A DNA stretch of 64,000 bases from Nemertoderma westbladi. Its lineage: Eukaryota > Xenacoelomorpha > Nemertodermatida > Nemertodermatidae. Positions 43,586 to 54,775 of the stretch are shown in pieces. Positions within the stretch are counted from its first letter, which is position 1. Each line of letters begins with the position of its first letter. The stretch covers positions 1 to 64,000 of the forward strand of contig JAUCBJ010004054.1 of assembly GCA_032718475.1 (NCBI GenBank). Reading direction: 5' to 3'. The position numbers and the translations under genes were made by a program. Under the pieces are notes generated by a model. The model was not told the DNA's origin. It saw only the letters and a program-made list of their open reading frames with translations, and did not search any database.

Positions 43586-44719
43586 ATGGCGTCGGCATAT
43601 GATATAGAATCAGATGGTAGTAGTAGTGAATGTGATATCCCTAATAGCAACGGAATATTTAGTCGAACAACCGGGTTAACCACACCAATAGAAAGGTATG
43701 TGGAACGGTATTTCCTTACCGGTAAGTACCCGACCGAAGATAGGTTACCCGAGGGAACGCAGATTCAGCAACTAGTAAGGTCTTCAAGACGTGATTACAC
43801 GGGGACGACCAGAAGTTATGTGTTTAAAATAATTGCTGTTGACGAATCCAACAAATCGAACACATTTTATGGCCACAACGAATCTAGCAACTATTTCAAT
43901 GCAGATCTTCAAGTAGGAGTAGATCTAATCACCCTGAGGTTACTCGGGGAGAAATTTCGCTACAGTCGAAACATTACATTCAATGGAATCGGTTACCAGA
44001 TCCTTGCAGAAAATAAAGTGAAAGTTTTTGTAAAAGATTCACATGAGTATAATATTCAGATTGTATTTCATTTAGAAGACAAAATGGAAACTAACTCACT
44101 TGTGACAATTCTTAAGGAAAGGAACGTATTTCAGTGGAAATTTTATTCCAATGAAAAGGACTACGGGTTAAGGAGAAAAATAGCTAAAGCCATTACAGAA
44201 CAATCGGCACCGGGATATACGAGACAGCGGCATTCTCATCGAGTTGAAACGGAACTGGGAATGTTGGATTTAAAAATAGGAACATGTATTCTTATTCCAA
44301 ATATTCTTAAGGCTATGATTAACTGGGTTGAAACCTTCTGTTTGGATGTGGATAACTTGTATGTTAATCCTGGTTCAAAATACACAGTGATACTCGCCAA
44401 GGAATATGTTCTCAACAAGATAGAAGTCGATGAGCTTCCTTGTGGCCTCGCAGCCCTAGATGATGTTATACAGCGCGTTATGTGTGATGAGACATTGAAG
44501 GTTTTCTGTGTGATCCATAATGAAGCGGCCCGTTTGGGAGATAAGATTGTTATTGAACATATCAGAGAATTCTTTGGAGTTCATCTTCGTAAAGTTGCCG
44601 AACCTAAGAATAACAAACACGTTATTGTTCCAAATGTACATGTGGGTTTACTGCGGAACTTTCATTCAGACGAGGAGAGTATTGAGATTTTGAACAAGTT
44701 GTTTTCGTATATGATGTAG
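43586..44719 (+). CDS. Intronless 377-residue orphan protein
   Basis: An intact frame from an ATG in a strong context (A at -3, G at +4) to a TAG. The N-terminus is acidic and Ser-rich (ESDGSSSECDIPNSN) and looks disordered. The rest has the mixed composition of a folded, soluble protein with alternating strands and helices. There is no signal peptide, membrane segment, zinc motif or nucleotide-binding loop that I can see. I do not recognise the family. The intact single exon amid decayed transposons means either a real, selected gene or a recent retrocopy or capture. AATAAA is not seen directly after the stop. Two heat-shock-element-like motifs lie upstream. Confidence 0.75.
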   Translation: MASAYDIESDGSSSECDIPNSNGIFSRTTGLTTPIERYVERYFLTGKYPTEDRLPEGTQIQQLVRSSRRDYTGTTRSYVFKIIAVDESNKSNTFYGHNESSNYFNADLQVGVDLITLRLLGEKFRYSRNITFNGIGYQILAENKVKVFVKDSHEYNIQIVFHLEDKMETNSLVTILKERNVFQWKFYSNEKDYGLRRKIAKAITEQSAPGYTRQRHSHRVETELGMLDLKIGTCILIPNILKAMINWVETFCLDVDNLYVNPGSKYTVILAKEYVLNKIEVDELPCGLAALDDVIQRVMCDETLKVFCVIHNEAARLGDKIVIEHIREFFGVHLRKVAEPKNNKHVIVPNVHVGLLRNFHSDEESIEILNKLFSYMM

Positions 44720-45252
44720 CAAATATTATATGCACCAGAAATAGCACTGCCTGCATAAACCAATGAATCATTGACTGTTCTTACTTCTTCCAATTTTAGA
44801 AAGATGCCACATTCTTAAAAAAAATACTAAAAATTTAACGTATTTCGTACATTATTTTGGATTTTTCTTGTCGTTTCGTATTTTTTACAATAATATCAAT
44901 AATAGCGGTAAAATTTCAGAAATTATTTCTGAAATGATATTCGGATCTTATTCACTTTTTTTTATCCTGTACCTGATCTTAGTAATAACATACTTTATGG
45001 TTTGGAAAACATCTGTATTCACAAATAACAGCTTCAACTGATTTGTTCTGTTTATATTACATCCATTTCTGTTTTGATTCACCCTTTTATGAAGTTTGAT
45101 ATTCACAGGAAGAAACTCAGCCTGATATGGTTGAATACTTTCTCCCTAATCGTATGGATTCTATGCTGTCTGAGCCAACACTGAATAAGTCACGTTGTTT
45201 TCCTTTGTATAAACATGTAATTTTCTGAGTTACCAAAGATCAATGGGACTTG
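44720..45252. other. Intergenic DNA, 3' side of the orphan gene
   Basis: Includes the probable 3' UTR of the orphan gene. It has an inverted phrase TTTCAGAAATTATTTCTGAAA at about 44915-44935. No other gene recognised. Confidence 0.5.
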
Positions 45253-46469
45253 TTTGTTGCTACCATTGTGTTGTGCAAATACTAACGGAATTTGTGCTAC
45301 CATTGTGTTGTGCAAATACTAACGGAATTGGTGCTACCATTGTGTTGTGCAAATACTAACGGAATTTGTGCTACCATTGTGTTGTGCAAATACTAACGAA
45401 ATTTGTGCTACCATATTGTGTTGTGCAAATACTAACGGAATTTGTGCTACCATTGTGTTGTACAAATACTAACGGAATTTGTGCTACCATTGTATTGTAC
45501 AAATACTAACGGAATTTGTGCTACCATATTGTGTTGTGCAAATACTAACGGAATTTGTGCTACCATTGTGTTGTGCAAATACTAACGGAATTGGTGCTAC
45601 CATTGTGTTGTGCAAATACTAACGAAATTTGTGCTACCATATTGTGTTGTGCAAATACTAACGGAATTTGTGCTACCATTGTGTTGTGCAAATACTAACA
45701 GAATTTGTGCTACCATTGTGTTGTGCAAATACTAACGGAATTGGTGCTACCATTGTGTTGTGCAAATACTAACGAAATCTGTGCTACCATATTGTGTTGT
45801 GCAAATACTAACGGAATTTGTGCTACCATTGTGTTGTACAAATACTAACGGAATTTGTGCTACCATTGTATTGTACAAATACTAACGGAATTTGTGCTAC
45901 CATTGTGTTGTGCAAATACTAACAGAATTTGTGCTACCATTGTGTTGTGCAAATACTAACAGAATTTGTGCTACCCTTGTGTTGTGCAAATACTAACGGA
46001 ACTTGTGCTACCATTGTGTTGTGCAAATACTAACGGAATTTGTGCTACAATTGTGTTGTGCAAATACTAACGGAATTTGTGCTACCATTGTGTTGTGCAA
46101 ATACTAACGGAATTTGTGCTACCATTGTGTAGTGCAAATACTAACGGAATTTGTGCTACCATTGTGTTGTGCAAATACTAACGGAATTTGTGCTACAATT
46201 GTGTTGTGCAAATACTAACGGAATTTGTGCTACCATTGTGTTGTGCAAATACTAACGGAATTTGTGCTACAATTGTGTTGTGCAAATACTAACGGAATTT
46301 GTGCTACCATTGTGTTGGGCAAATACTAACGGAATTTGTACTACCATTGTGTTGTGTTAATACTAACGGAATTTGTGCTACAATTGTGTTGTGCAAATAC
46401 TAACGGAATTTGTCCTACCATTGTGTTGGGCAAATACTAACGGAATTTGTGCTACCATTGTGTTGTGCT
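45253..46469 (+). repeat. 37-bp minisatellite
   Basis: About 33 units built from TTTGTGCTACCATTGTG and TTGTGCAAATACTAACGGAA. A 40-bp variant with ACCATATTGTG recurs at spaced intervals. The motif TACTAACGGAACTGGTGCT, one mismatch from a repeat variant, also occurs once outside the array, inside the small frame at 46863-47099. Confidence 0.96.
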
Positions 46470-46862
46470 TTGTCGACGATTTCTATTGGATAATAATCAA
46501 GGTTCTTAAGATAATGGTTTATTTATTCGGAGGGAAATTCAAATTAGTTTAGCCTTCATTAGCACTCAGACAGTAGGCCTACCTGACTTTAACTTAATTA
46601 TTTTGCTACCGGTATGAAGTTGAAGTTGAAGTTTTTTATTGGACGCCAAATTATAGTAATAGTGCCTACTGTAAAACGAACACAAAGCATATTAAAATTA
46701 CGAAACATATTAAAATTGACAGCATAAATAGACATACTTAATGATCGGCCCTGCATTACATTCCAGCATTCTGACAACATTTACAACAAAATTAAAAATA
46801 ACGTTAACCTGTTAACACAGTAACACTATTGAAAAATAATATGGTGCACCTAGGATAGCCCC
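46470..46862. other. Intergenic spacer
   Basis: No gene recognised. A GAAGTTGAAGTTGAAG triplet repeat lies near 46615-46632 and a repeated ACATATTAAAATT near 46686 and 46704. The end of the segment would hold the promoter of the downstream small frame; no TATA box was seen. Confidence 0.4.
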
Positions 46863-47099
46863 ATGAGGTTAAACCTCGTTTCCATGGGGGTCATATTGCA
46901 TAGTATCATTAGGAATTTTACTAACGGAACTGGTGCTGTATTTGTAGTGGCTATATTGCTTGGTGGTTTTATCCTGGCTCTATGTTTGTTTTCATTTTAC
47001 AAACCTTTAACAAAAGGGAGCATGGATGAGGATATAGTCTCAATCTCATCTCAATCAGGTAGGCCTAGGCCTTCTACTAAGGCTTGCCCTTCACAATAA
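46863..47099 (+). CDS. Small single-pass membrane protein ORF (unrecognised)
   Basis: A 78-codon frame from ATG to TAA. Residues ~27-50 (GAVFVVAILLGGFILALCLF) form a clear transmembrane helix. It is followed by a basic/aromatic stop-transfer (SFYKPLTKG) and an acidic Ser-rich cytoplasmic tail (MDEDIVSISSQSGRPRP). The start context is weak (C at -3). The segment coding FTNGTGA matches the unit of the 37-bp minisatellite upstream. No family recognised. It ends 94 bases before the epimerase ATG. The hydrophobic pattern supports a real small protein, but chance is not excluded. Confidence 0.42.
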   Translation: MRLNLVSMGVILHSIIRNFTNGTGAVFVVAILLGGFILALCLFSFYKPLTKGSMDEDIVSISSQSGRPRPSTKACPSQ

Positions 47100-47193
47100 C
47101 AGGTCTCTGGTTAACAGTATTTGACAGTAATTTACTAGGAAACACAATTAATTTATTCTGCATTGTCATATTTATACTGATTTACTAAAACAA

Positions 47194-47907
47194 ATGGCAA
47201 ACATTTCTGTTGGTTCAGCCTCAAAGAGTTTATCGGGATTGATCGGCCCGTCGCTATTAAACAGCGATTTATCGCAACTAGCTACTGAGGCTGCTAGGAT
47301 GATTGATGCCGGCGCAGACTACCTTCATCTAGATGTGATGGACGGACACTTTGTACCGAATCTAACATTCGGTCACCCGGTCGTTAAATGTCTGCGTTCT
47401 AAGATTCCCAAATGCTACTTCGATATGCATATGATGGTTGACCGGCCGGAGCAGTGGGTGGAACCCATGGCCGACGCCGGGGCAGACCAGTACACATTCC
47501 ATTACGAGTCTACAGACAGTGTCGTCGTCCTCTCGCGGGCTATAAAAGAAGCGGGTATGATGGTTGGACTAGGAATTAAACCAAACACCCCTGTGGAGGT
47601 TATTGATGAGTTTATAGAATCCGTTGATGTTGTTCTTATAATGACGGTTGAACCAGGGTACGGGGGTCAGGCATTTATGACGGATATGTTGAATAAGGTC
47701 TCGTATCTCAGGAGGAACTACCCGTCGTTGGACGTCGAGGTAGACGGCGGAATTAGTCCGACTAACATATCGCTAGTCGCCGCCTCCGGAGCCAACATGA
47801 TCGTTTCCGGGTCCGCATTGATGCGGAGTGCCGAACCCGAACGGGACATTTTGGGTATGCGGGACGTTGTAACTGCTGAAATCAACCGAAGTAAATCCAC
47901 TTACTAG
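47194..47907 (+). CDS. RPE: Ribulose-phosphate 3-epimerase
   Basis: Interconverts D-ribulose 5-phosphate and D-xylulose 5-phosphate in the cytosolic pentose phosphate pathway. It is a complete 237-residue TIM barrel, close to the ~228 residues usual for animal enzymes. Family signature 1 is HLDVMDGHFVPN. The metal ligands are His45, Asp47, His79 (YFDMHMM) and Asp184 (VEVDGG); Asp47 and Asp184 are also the acid/base pair. Signature 2 is MTVEPGYGGQAFM, and the phosphate-binding loop is near VSGSALM. The ATG is chosen because the barrel starts 15 residues later (GLIGPSLLNSDL). No introns, unlike most animal copies, so a retrocopy is possible, but all key residues are intact. The last codons and the TAG stop lie inside the first unit of the downstream minisatellite. 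Confidence 0.96.
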   Translation: MANISVGSASKSLSGLIGPSLLNSDLSQLATEAARMIDAGADYLHLDVMDGHFVPNLTFGHPVVKCLRSKIPKCYFDMHMMVDRPEQWVEPMADAGADQYTFHYESTDSVVVLSRAIKEAGMMVGLGIKPNTPVEVIDEFIESVDVVLIMTVEPGYGGQAFMTDMLNKVSYLRRNYPSLDVEVDGGISPTNISLVAASGANMIVSGSALMRSAEPERDILGMRDVVTAEINRSKSTY

Positions 47908-48878
47908 TCGGAACGTACTCACTAGTCGGAACGTACTCACTAGTCGGAGCGTATCACTAGTCGGAATGTACTCACTAGTCGGAACGTACTCAATAGTCGG
48001 AACGCCGTCGCTAGTCGGAACGTACTCACTAGTCGGAACGTACTCACTAGTCGGAACGCCGTCACTAGTCGGAACGTACTCAATAGTCGGAACGTACTTA
48101 CTAGTCGGAACGTACTTACTAGTCGGAACGTACTCACTAGTCGGAACGCCGTCACTAGTCGGAACGTACTCACGAGTCGGAACGTACTCACTAGTCGGAA
48201 CGCCGTCACTAATCGGAACGTACTTACTAGTCGGAACGTACTCACCTGTCGGAACGCCATCACTAGTCGGAACGTACTCACTAGTGGGAACGTACTCACT
48301 AGAGGGAACGTACTCACTAGTCGGAACGCCATCACTAACGGAACGTACTCACTAGTCGGATCGCCATCACTAGTTGGGACGTACTCACTAGTCGGAACGC
48401 CATCACTAGTCGGAACGTACTCACTAGTCGGAATGTACTCACTAGTCGGAACGTACTCACTAGTCGGAATGTACTCACGAGTTGGAACGTGCTCACTAGT
48501 CGAAACGTTCTCACTAGTCGGAACGCCATCACTAGTCGGAACGTACTCAACTAGTCGGAACGTACTCACTAGTCGGAACGTACTCACTAGTCGGAACGCC
48601 GTCACTAGTCGGAACGTACTCACTAGTCGGAACGCCGTCACTAGTCGGAACGTACTCACTAGTCGAAATGTACTCGCAAGTCGGAACGTCCTCACTAGTC
48701 GGAACGTACTCACTAGTCGGAACGTACTCACTAGTGGGAACGTACTCACTAGTCGGAACGTACTCACTAGTCGGAACGCCATCACTAGTCGGAACGTACT
48801 TACTAGTCGGAACGTACTCACTAGTCGGAATGTACGCACTAGTCGGAATGTACTCACTAGTCGGAACGTACTCATGGA
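47899..48878. repeat. 18-bp minisatellite overlapping the RPE stop codon
   Basis: About 54 units of ACTAGTCGGAACGTACTC, alternating with ACTAGTCGGAACGCCGTC or GCCATC. The unit is six codons long, so many frames stay open on both strands; these are repeat translations, not genes. The first unit contains the TAC TAG that ends the epimerase frame. The array therefore forms the whole proximal 3' UTR if the gene is transcribed. Confidence 0.96.
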
Positions 48879-49389
48879 ACGTACTCCCTAGATCGCGCTC
48901 ATTAATTCGCGCAGTCATGTAAACTCGTGGAAAACGGGATAACTTGTGGTTAACTTGTGGTTAAATGTTCTGCTTGTAAAAAGTGCCAAAACATAATAAT
49001 TAATTGTCGTTTGTAAGATAATTTTTTAACGTCCATCAGCTGAACTGATTTTAAATTATTATTAATAATTAATATGTACTGCTAGTGCCTGGTGCTACAG
49101 TAGGTTAATATTAACTATATACGTTATTGTTCATAAAATAGCACTTTATAGCTTTACGGCACGGGTGATTTTGTAACAAAACGAGGGCCGTAAAAGCTTT
49201 TATTCCAAAATTGTAACATTACTCAACGCCGTTAGTATTAACAGCGAGTTGTTATTTAGCACTTTACAACTTTAGAGGACATTACAGCATAGCATTGTAT
49301 TGGCCTAATGGCTCCAAACGCCACCATAAATATAAGCTAACTTATTTATAACACAATTTATGTAATTTTTACATTTATTTATATACTGC
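48879..49389. other. AT-rich intergenic DNA
   Basis: A small direct repeat (AACTTGTGGTTAA twice, 48942-48963). The phrase TAGCACTTTA(T/C)A(G/A)CTTTA recurs near 49139 and 49257. No gene recognised. If RPE uses a distal poly(A) site it would lie here. Confidence 0.45.
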
Positions 49390-52250
49390 AACTAATATAA
49401 TTTATGCAGTTTCTATCACTTGTAATGTATTCACTACTACTACTGGGTCGAGCGAACTCGGACAGTGGAAATGAGATCCTTCCAGGCTTCCCGATTCTCC
49501 ATAGTTGTCGCAATTTCGTTTCAACCAAGTTCAGTATCCCTTTCAAGTTGATCTATATAAGTTATGGCTGGTCTTCCACGACTACGCTTTCCATGAGTTG
49601 GTTGCCAGAGAAGTAGATCTGGTATGACCTCGTCTTTACTTCGCCAGCAGTGCCCACTGAATCTTAATCTGCGTTCACGGAGGGTGGTTGATACAGGTGG
49701 TATTGTACCAAGAAGCTCGGCATTTGTCATGTGTTGTCTCCAGCTGATGTTTGGGCTGCCCTTAGTAGTCGTGTGTAGCAACCATCAATTCGTTGTTCAA
49801 GTGATTTAGTCAGTGTCCAGGTTTCACCCCCGTATAAAAATACACTTTCCACTGTGGCTCGAAAGAACTTAGTCTTCAGGTGCCTGGAGAGATCTGATTT
49901 CCAGATGGTATCCATTTTTGATAGAGCTACCCTAGCCTTTGCTTTCCTAACTTCTATGTCCTTTTTGCTACTCTCTATCCATGATCCAAGGTACTGGAAG
50001 TCATCGACCTTCCTTAGTTGATTATTATCAATTATTATCAAGTTTCCATCAACATTAAAGGTCATGAATTCGGTCTTTGTAGTATTTATATGCAATCCAA
50101 CCTCCTTAGCAGCCCTCTCCACTTTATTTAGTAGAAGCTGTACATCTGCTAGCGTATTAGAGAGCAGGGCGATGTCATCCGCAAAGTCGGTGTCTGTGAC
50201 TGTAGTTGCCGGATATCTACTACTTTCTGCGTTCTTGAAGTGTGAATCCCAGATCTTCACCCTTTGTGGCCGTCCTCATTGCGTAATCCAGTACAATTAC
50301 AAATAGTAATGGTGCTAATGTGTCACCTTGCAGTACGCCAGCCAGGATTGAGAAAAACTCAGTTTCACCATCTGGTGAGAGTACCTGCGCTTCTGTGTCA
50401 CAATATAACAATCCAATATATATAATATATCCTATATATAATCATTTTATTGTATATGTTGGCAGCTACCACAAGCAGACAGATCCCACGATAGTTTGTT
50501 GGTATACCGAGGTCTCATTTCTTGGGGAGAGGCTTTAGTTGACCTTTACTTTAGTCCAAATCCGGTTGCAAACATTCAATAATGGTCTGTTTAGCACTCC
50601 TGTTTTCCATACCTCCGCTGGGATTTCATCTAATCCACTCGCTTTATTATTGGACATGCTTTTCATGCTTCTTTGGAGTTCGGCAGGTGTGAAGTCCCCT
50701 GTTTCTATATATTTTCCTTGTAGGGCTGACCTCGATGTTTGGTAGTTGCCCAAGCAAGTTGCTGAAGTGATTTTTCCACTTCCCAACACGTTCTTCAGGA
50801 CTATCGGCGTTGAGGCGCCCCTTTGCACAACTTTTCCGACCAGATACCTAATTTACAGTTTGCCAGGTAAGTCTTGATTGTTGCTGTATGTGAGCAGTTG
50901 TAATTGCTTCAATTTTATCCTGTATGTACTTTTCCTGGCTGATGTTGTAGGCCAATTTAAGATCATCCTTAGCTTTCTCAACCTTGTTAATGTTTTTGGT
51001 TGTTGGTTGTTCGGTTTTAACTTTGTAGGCTATCTTAAGATCTTCTCTCTTACAAGTAACCTCAGAGTTTTGCCATGGCACATACTGTTTTCGTTTGGGT
51101 TTCTGGGGGATATGCCTCTTAGCTGATTCCTTGTGGGCTGTTATTATATTCTGGTATATTGAATCGGTGGAGTGGTCTTCATCCATTGACTGAAGTGAAG
51201 TGCTTCAAAGCGGTTTTGAACTTCTACTGTGTAGTAAGCATCCTTTACTGCATTACTACTACTACTAGGATCGGCATGCTGCATTGCAGCTGCATTTTTA
51301 AGAATACTGTGCCGGCTTTACTGCATTGTCAGTTTTGAGTTTCTCCCAGTCATAGTTGATTTGCTTGCTTGTCCTGGGTTTGCTGGCTCTCAAACTGTGT
51401 TTGATCTCTGCAGTCACAATTCTGTGGTCCGAACCAATTAGGTTGAACGAGCTGTATGCCTCGCAGTTGATCATGCGGTTTCTCCACTTTTTGTTTATAA
51501 GGATGTAATCCAGTTGTGCTTTGGTTCCATTAGGGTGTTGAAAGGTCCATAGCTTCCCCTTACTCTTTTCGAATAATGTTGTTTGTTGGTATCAATTCAC
51601 ATTCTTCCATTAGGTCTAAAAGTAAGTACCCATTTCTGTTAGAACTGGTGTTATAGGTGTAACCCTTGACCCTTGATGTCTTCTGGGCCAATTTGCGCAT
51701 TCAGGTCACCAGCAATGACTTTAACATTGTGTTTCGGAATGTCCTTTATAAGTCCAGTCAGTTCTTCATAAAACTTGACTGCTTGTTCTGGCTCTGATGC
51801 ATTGGTTGGACTGTAGCAACATATAACTGTTGTCTTGGGATTCCCATCAAATGTTGCGATCATAACCCTGGAATTTATAGATTCGATGTTGTTTAGGGTC
51901 ATAAGTGCAAATGGGCTTAGCAGAGTTCCTACTCCACCAATTGATGCATTGGCCGAGTTTCTTACTGCTGAGCTTGTTACTAACGTCCATCCATTTCCAA
52001 TGTCATTGTACTTCATGGCAGTGTCTTCATTGGGCGACAACCGAGCCGGTATTTCTCCTGGAGGGTTCTCATACTCATCTTTCAGTTGCGAGAGTAAACC
52101 GCTTGTGGTCGCAACTCCTACAAGCGTCTTCGCAGTAGGTCGCCGTTGCTTGATTACCTTCCGCCGAGGCGTCCGCCGGGGCGTCTATCATCTCTATTGC
52201 AGATGCGTATCAAGCCTTTGCCTCCAATGGTGCCCAAGGCGCTATAGCCC
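49390..52250 (-). pseudogene. RTE-like LINE with APE endonuclease and deleted RT core
   Basis: On the minus strand. Endonuclease pieces: GDLNAQIGPED, TVICCYSPTNASE, QLDYILINKKWRNR and SDHRIVTAEI. A linker follows (SPEERVGKWKNHFSNLLG), then SNNKASGLDEIPAEVWK. About 120 bp of unrelated AT-rich sequence then replaces the RT fingers and motif A. RT resumes with GVLQGDTLAPLLFVI and TDFADDIALLS, then VDDFQYLGSWIES, YGGETWTLTKSLEQ and the C-terminal RRLRFSGHCWRSKDE and KRSRGRPAITYIDQL. Motif A and its Asp are lost, and several frames are used. Close in layout to the LINE at 1.5-3.2 kb but a different family. Confidence 0.85.
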
Positions 52251-53051
52251 TCAATGACTTATTTAGTTGACGGGGCTAAAACCAACCCCCTCTTGATCAA
52301 CTAAATAATGAATAGTCTACTGGCGCTTATCGGGCCTGCCCTACTGGGCTGACAGTTATGTCAGTTGACAGTTATTTTTTTGTTGACTGGCTACTGGCAG
52401 GCAATAACGGAGATGCAATTTTATTTTTTGACCCCTGGTCATCAGACGTATGTATCACCATTTTATTAAACGAATGTTTCAATTTTACAATACAATACTA
52501 TGCCTATTAACACAGCGCAACAATATTGAATACAATTCATCTAGTCTTATAAAGTAGTCAGTTTTAATATTTAAAGTGATCTGTTATGACTTCGAGTTTT
52601 CCATTTCTGTCACTCAGAAATTACCCGGGTAATACTAATTTAGTGAAATGGTTTTCATCAGAACAGCATACATGGATTTCTAGAATATTAATTTATACCC
52701 GGACTGGAAACTGTATTATCGCGAATACCAGATGAGGCCTACTTTCTGATATTTTCTAGCAGTGATTGATTTTAGGATGTTACATATTTGGAATCCTTGT
52801 AACGTAAGCTTTCTAATATAATAATATACAGTAAATAAATTACGACCAATATTAAGAATGGCCACGATGCGGAGGGTGCGATTTCGCAAAAACACTTATT
52901 TAAATTAAAACGCTTATAACTTGTTTTTTTGGCAAAATCGAAAATTCCGGCTTCATGGTAACAAAACAACCACGTTGAGTTGAAATAGTTGCGTTTCAAA
53001 TTTCAGCAATATGATAAAGGGGGAGGGGGGTTGGAGTATACTATGTATAGA
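52251..53051. other. Intergenic DNA with a nested inverted repeat
   Basis: TTATTTAGTTGA (52259-52270) pairs with TCAACTAAATAA (52297-52308), enclosing a GGGG...CCCC stem. It lies just beyond the 5' end of the LINE and could be a small foldback repeat. The rest has no gene. Confidence 0.45.
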
Positions 53052-53256
53052 TCATATCCGTACCGACCTGACCGATATGATATGATATAAGTATGAAATA
53101 CCCTATGTTATTGAGATAATGTATATTGTTTTGGTTAGAAAAGCCCAGCACTGTAACCTGCTCCTTTCCGTTAATTAAGTAATGGAGATTAGTTTATTGT
53201 TTTGGTTAGAAAACACCACCACTGTAACACCATCGGTCAGGTCGGTACGCATATGA
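53052..53256. mobile_element. 205-bp foldback (MITE-like) element upstream of malectin
   Basis: TCATATCCGTACCGACCTG then ACCGAT at the left; the reverse complement of the right end gives TCATATGCGTACCGACCTG then ACCGAT, matching 24 of 25 bases. The interior has two direct copies of TTATTGTTTTGGTTAGAAAA, each followed shortly by ACTGTAAC. No protein. It sits about 350 bases before the malectin ATG. Confidence 0.7.
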
Positions 53257-53602
53257 ACGATAACCCAAACAGTTAAAATTAGCCAGAACTACTGCTTTAT
53301 TGTAATACCAGAATACCGGTAAAAGAGAAGACAACCAAACGCGTTTAAGAAGTTAATGAGGAGAGGTTTACTACAGTGAGACAGTATTAAAGTAGTTAAG
53401 ACTGTAAGAAGATACCGGCTGACCGGTAACTGGGTAACGTACAAACCACTACTGCACTAGGCAGCTACTGAGCTAGGTCTACAGCTACAGCGCTACAGTT
53501 AGGCCTACAACCCAGCAACCGTCACTCGTCACACAATCTCACATTACTGCGAACGTCTAAAACGTCTGAACGTGCGAAATTAGTTGCGAAGTTTGATTGA
53601 CT

Positions 53603-53780
53603 ATGACCAGTACCGGTATCACTATCGCCGTTTCTATTTGCTTGTATTTCACAACGGTAGCCGCTATCGGGGAAATTATTTACGCGATCAACGCCGGTGG
53701 ACTGGCGCACGTGGATGAGTACGGCGTCCGATACCGGTCGGATCCGCTGGAGGGCCAAATCGGGGTCGCATCAGATTACG
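53603..53780 (+). CDS. MLEC: Malectin, coding exon 1
   Basis: Malectin is an ER-membrane lectin that binds di-glucosylated N-glycans and works with ribophorin I in glycoprotein quality control. Exon 1 starts at an ATG with A at -3. It encodes a signal peptide ([18 protein letters not shown]) and the start of the lectin domain: [35 protein letters not shown]. This follows animal malectins closely (AVNAGGxAHVD, DPLEGRxGxASDYG). It ends after 59 codons plus one base at the donor G|GTGAGT, phase 1. Exons 2 and 3 follow in order with compatible phases. The C-terminal exons with the membrane anchor must lie beyond the repeat array and the window end. Confidence 0.93.
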
Positions 53781-54375
53781 GTGAGTCCATCCATCGTTCT
53801 ACCCCTGTATCTCGCTGTCACTGTCAGCGTGTGCTGTGTGATTGTGAATAATATGTAATTGTGTATTTTGTATTTCTCAATTGTATACCGGGGCGGTATA
53901 CCGTACTGTATACTGGCACTGGTATACAGTTATATATGCCTATGCCCTGACACCATCACTGTCACTGTATCATCGTATAGACTAATAAATAAGGTTAATA
54001 CAGAAAATAACTAGGCCTATCTACCTATGCTATATTGCTATAGTATTCATAAGATAAGGCAGGTTGGCATTGGAATCTCCAAAAATAATACCTGTGGGTG
54101 TGGGGTGGGTACAAGTACAGCACTCAACACAGCCGCCTTTAATCTACTACCGGTGAAGGAAATGGAAAGGCCAAGGTTTATCCCGACTGAAGCTCTTATT
54201 ATTATTTTTATTGTATGTCCTCCTTCCAAAACCAAGTATCACCCTGTATAAACCATTACGCATTGCTGCATTGGTACTGATGGCGTGCTGTTCTATATAT
54301 ATTATAAGAATCCCTTAGTGTTTTGGTTATAGCGACCTCGAGATATTATTATCTAGTTAACCTGGTATTATTTAG
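53781..54375 (+). other. Malectin intron 1
   Basis: Bounded by GTGAGT and a TATTATTTAG acceptor. It contains GGTATACCGTACTGTATACTGG-like palindromes near 53895-53925. No other gene. Confidence 0.85.
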
Positions 54376-54542
54376 GGCGACAACTGATGATCAGCCGAGT
54401 CTCCCCCCAGGACCAGATCCTGTACCAGACGGAACGCTACCACCACGACTCATTCAGTTACGATATCCCGGTCCCGGATTCCGGTCGATACGTTCTCGTA
54501 CTAAAGTTCTCCGAGGTTTACTTTAGTAACAGCCGTCAAAAG
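54376..54542 (+). CDS. MLEC: Malectin, coding exon 2
   Basis: The acceptor ATTTAG joins in phase 1 to exon 1, restoring Gly. The reading is [19 protein letters not shown], then [19 protein letters not shown], then RQK. The [11 protein letters not shown] and GxYVLVLKFxEVYF blocks are the most conserved part of the malectin carbohydrate-binding domain; the Tyr/Phe residues here line the sugar pocket in the family. The donor is AAG|GTTGGT, phase 0. Confidence 0.93.
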
Positions 54543-54775
54543 GTTGGTGTTTATTAGTCGGTAAAAACCGACAAAAATAACCGACAGGAAATAGGTAGAA
54601 GTCGGTTAATAAATAAAATATTAAATAGTAAATAGTAACGGGGCTGCATGCAACTTCCGGGTATCCAGTTAATATTTTTCTCTGTTTTACGCCTCGCAGC
54701 AGAATAACTAGCTAATGTTTTACTTCCGGGTCTGTCAGTCTTTCTCCCTTCGGTTAAACTTTGTTTAACTTTTAG
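54543..54775 (+). other. Malectin intron 2
   Basis: Begins GTTGGTG and ends TTAACTTTTAG. A small palindrome GTCGGT(A)AAAACCGAC lies near 54558-54572. It also holds most of a minus-strand open frame that is only a shadow. Confidence 0.85.

Noticed and set aside
47940-48922. Long open frames on both strands (FRLVSTFRLV, TSEYVPTSEY, VGTYSLVGT)
   Set aside because: The 18-bp unit is six codons long and free of stops in several frames; it is a minisatellite.
51835-52257. 140-codon plus-strand frame
   Set aside because: Antisense of the LINE endonuclease region.
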